A DNA stretch of 64,000 nt from the NCBI RefSeq assembly GCF_003841505.1, contig NZ_REGA01000021.1:1-64000 (forward strand). Reading direction: 5' to 3'. Origin of the DNA: Natrarchaeobius chitinivorans. Its GTDB lineage: Archaea; Halobacteriota; Halobacteria; Halobacteriales; Natrialbaceae. Positions 62,209 through 64,000 of the stretch are shown in pieces. The notes under the pieces are model-generated. The model was not told where the DNA came from, did not search any database, and saw only the letters and a program-made list of their open reading frames with translations. The translations under genes and the position numbers were made by a program. Position 1 is the stretch's first letter. Every line of letters starts with the position of its first letter.

Positions 62209-63465
62209 ATGAGCAGTGCGACGCGATCGCTCTCGGAACCGCAGGTGCTCGCCCACACCAAGCGGCGGCTGTTTCCGACGGAGGACGTCGAATCGGATCG
62301 CAGCTCTCCCTCGTACGTGGTCGCCGACACGCAGTTCTCGCAGGCGGAGTGGCTCCCCGGTCGCCCCATCGATCCGGCGATCCGGAACTGTCTGGCACCG
62401 TTTAACCACGTCAGGATCGGCGGCGGCTATCCAGATCTCGTCGGCGTTGGACCTCTCGAGGCGGACCTGCTCACCGTCGACCGCGTCGGCGACGAACCGC
62501 CGCTGATCGCCGTCGAGGCGAAAGGGTACGCGAGCGACGGCGTCGACACCCGCCGCGGGATCGTCCAGGCCTACGATCGGCTCCACGAGGCCAACGCCGC
62601 CTACCTCGCCGCACCCGCGGACGCGATCGCCGAGACGGATCGAACGCTCGCGCGGGAACTGAACGTCGGCGTCCTCGGCGTCGACTCCGCGGGAGACGTC
62701 GACGTGCTCGAGACGCCCCGCATCGTCGGCAATCGAACGACGACCGAGGCGACGGCGCTTCGCTTTCAGGCGGGGGCACAGGGGGTCGCGAACGCCTCGT
62801 TCGGGCTCAATCACCCCAAAAACTACCTCGGCTATCCGCTTGCCCACTACGCCGACGGCGACACCGGGACGCTCCTCGCGGAGTACGACGTGGTCGGTGC
62901 GGTGACCGACGCCAGACGCGGGGCCGAATTCCTGGGATTGATCGAGGACGGACCCCGGGTCGAGTTGACCTCGCTCGGCCACGAGGTCGTACGTTTTGCG
63001 AGAAGCCGCTGTGGCTCGGTGACGGCCGCCCTCGAGGAGTTCCAGGAGTGGTACCGATCCAGAACGCGATTCGTCGACCTGGCACCTGAGTGGGGCCAGC
63101 TCGCCCGCCGAATCGTCTTCGAGTATCCCGCCACGGAGTTGCTCGTCACCGAACTCCAGACCATGCACGACGACTGGCAGCCAGAGCCCACCCTCGTGGA
63201 TCTGGTCGAGCACATGCACGAACTCCATCCGACGTTCGCCGTCGAGTTGTTCGTCCGGAGCGACGAAGCCGTCCGCGGACGCGTCCTAACCGAAGACGGA
63301 CGCCTCCGGTCGGCGGCGCTCGAGGACGGCTCCGTCTACCACTCCCCGACCGTCTTCCAGCTCAAGGCGATGCTGTATCACACCGGGATTTTGACCGAAC
63401 GCGGGAGCGAGCCGAACCGGCTCGAGCCGACCGAGGACGTCTGGGCGCTTCGCGAGCCGGTCTGA
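62209..63465 (+). CDS. PD-(D/E)xK nuclease-like protein
   Basis: 418 residues. Restriction-fold core: P75-D76 in GGGYPDLVGV, then E103-A-K105 in LIAVEAKGYA, then the downstream Q120 in GIVQAYDRLHEANAAYLAAP: D...E-x-K with the QxxxY helix. The rest (about 150-418) is mixed helix/strand with a winged-helix-like GAEFLGLIEDGPRVELTSLGHEVV, compatible with DNA recognition. It precedes an Eco57I-like methylase gene by 133 bp on the same strand, so a restriction or defence role is inferred, not shown. No known specificity. Confidence 0.7.
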   Translation: MSSATRSLSEPQVLAHTKRRLFPTEDVESDRSSPSYVVADTQFSQAEWLPGRPIDPAIRNCLAPFNHVRIGGGYPDLVGVGPLEADLLTVDRVGDEPPLIAVEAKGYASDGVDTRRGIVQAYDRLHEANAAYLAAPADAIAETDRTLARELNVGVLGVDSAGDVDVLETPRIVGNRTTTEATALRFQAGAQGVANASFGLNHPKNYLGYPLAHYADGDTGTLLAEYDVVGAVTDARRGAEFLGLIEDGPRVELTSLGHEVVRFARSRCGSVTAALEEFQEWYRSRTRFVDLAPEWGQLARRIVFEYPATELLVTELQTMHDDWQPEPTLVDLVEHMHELHPTFAVELFVRSDEAVRGRVLTEDGRLRSAALEDGSVYHSPTVFQLKAMLYHTGILTERGSEPNRLEPTEDVWALREPV

Positions 63466-63598
63466 CCGTTCGAACGGGGAGTCTGACCGATCGGACAAAG
63501 GACTATACCGTTCCGTTGATCTACTCCATACCGTGACGAGACGGCACGTTCGAAACGAAACGGACGAGCGACGGACGGTCGCTCGACCGCCGTAACCG

Positions 63599-64000
63599 AT
63601 GTACACCCCGACTAGCCGCGACGGAATCCACGCGTCGTTTTCCGAGTACTTCCTCGAGGATCGCCTCCAGGAAACGACGGCGTGGGCAGAGATCGACGAG
63701 GACGAACTCCGGACGGCCCACGACGAGGTCGCCGCCGTCTGGGGGCGAGAGCGGCCGGCTGCACCAGGGTACGACCGCGCCGAACTCGAGGAGTCGCTCG
63801 TCGAGCCGATTCTTCGCGCGCTCGACGTCCCGTTCGTCCGCGTCGGCCGCGAGACTCCCTCCGATCGACCGCGGCGGCGGCCCCAGTACGCCCTCGGAGG
63901 GCGATGGGAGGTCGCCGCCGAAAGCGCGGTAACCGCACCCGAACCGGCCGACGAGTCCGACGAGCCGTTCGGTAACGCGGTCGCCGTCGCCGACGTGAGA
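63599..64000 (+). CDS. Eco57I-like restriction-modification methylase, N-terminal part
   Basis: ATG 63599 opens a frame of 134 codons that runs off the right edge without a stop. MYTPTSRDGIHASFSEYFLEDRLQETTAW, then WGRERPAAPGYDRAELEESLVEPILRALD and PQYALGGRW, matches the N-terminal domain of haloarchaeal Eco57I-type (type IIG/PglX-like) proteins as I remember them. The methylase motifs (GxG, NPPY) lie beyond the window. Partial, so the family call is tentative. Confidence 0.6.
   Translation, partial: MYTPTSRDGIHASFSEYFLEDRLQETTAWAEIDEDELRTAHDEVAAVWGRERPAAPGYDRAELEESLVEPILRALDVPFVRVGRETPSDRPRRRPQYALGGRWEVAAESAVTAPEPADESDEPFGNAVAVADVR

Overview
The window is chromosomal DNA from a halophilic archaeon (class Halobacteria). 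The evidence is high GC, strongly acidic proteins, TATA boxes about 25-30 bp ahead of leaderless starts, an archaeal proteasome-activating ATPase, A-type ATP synthase subunit D, NOG1-like GTPase, halocyanin, twin-arginine lipoproteins and a PGF-CTERM surface protein. The genus cannot be fixed from the sequence; the repeat content and gene set would fit a Natrialbales-type genome.

Layout. 1-0.3 kb: tail of an IS630-type transposase and a long hairpin. 0.4-10.6 kb: TrmB-like protein without its HTH, BNR-repeat protein, two membrane histidine kinases, uvrA, small proteins. 10.6-12.2 kb: SDR dehydrogenase and NYN-domain protein. 12.2-16.5 kb: nrdR-nrdA-nrdB, a compact aerobic ribonucleotide reductase operon with class Ic features. 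16.5-24.2 kb: housekeeping block (NOG1-like GTPase, atpD, DUF1059, lipoprotein, DUF5811, pyruvoyl arginine decarboxylase, VOC protein, PAN). 24.9-34.1 kb: one gene for a surface protein of about 3,074 residues. 34.6-44.1 kb: membrane protein, pepF, truA, YeiH-type transporter with a coupled small ORF, HTTM protein, M32 carboxypeptidase.

44.2-47.8 kb is a decayed mobile island. A membrane hydrolase gene (DUF457/YdjM type) is split by about 3 kb holding two halves of a broken transposase, an intact IS5-family element and one passenger gene. The 3' half of the hydrolase also carries a frameshift. 47.9-56 kb: small membrane proteins, SDR, the metY-metX sulfhydrylation operon, a Tat lipoprotein, an MFS transporter, halocyanin. 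56-62 kb: EamA transporter, class V aminotransferase, divergent PHP and lipid kinase genes, an IDI-like NUDIX protein, small proteins. 62.2-64 kb: a PD-(D/E)xK nuclease-like gene followed by the start of an Eco57I-like methylase gene, probably a restriction-modification locus cut by the window edge.

Intergenic DNA is rich in structure. Two dispersed palindromic repeat families recur, one with TIRs near TATAGTAACAACTGAAACG and one near ACTGATACGG...CCGTAT. There are about nine short tandem-repeat arrays (units 16-41 bp), and several perfect palindromes sit between TATA boxes and starts and look like operators.
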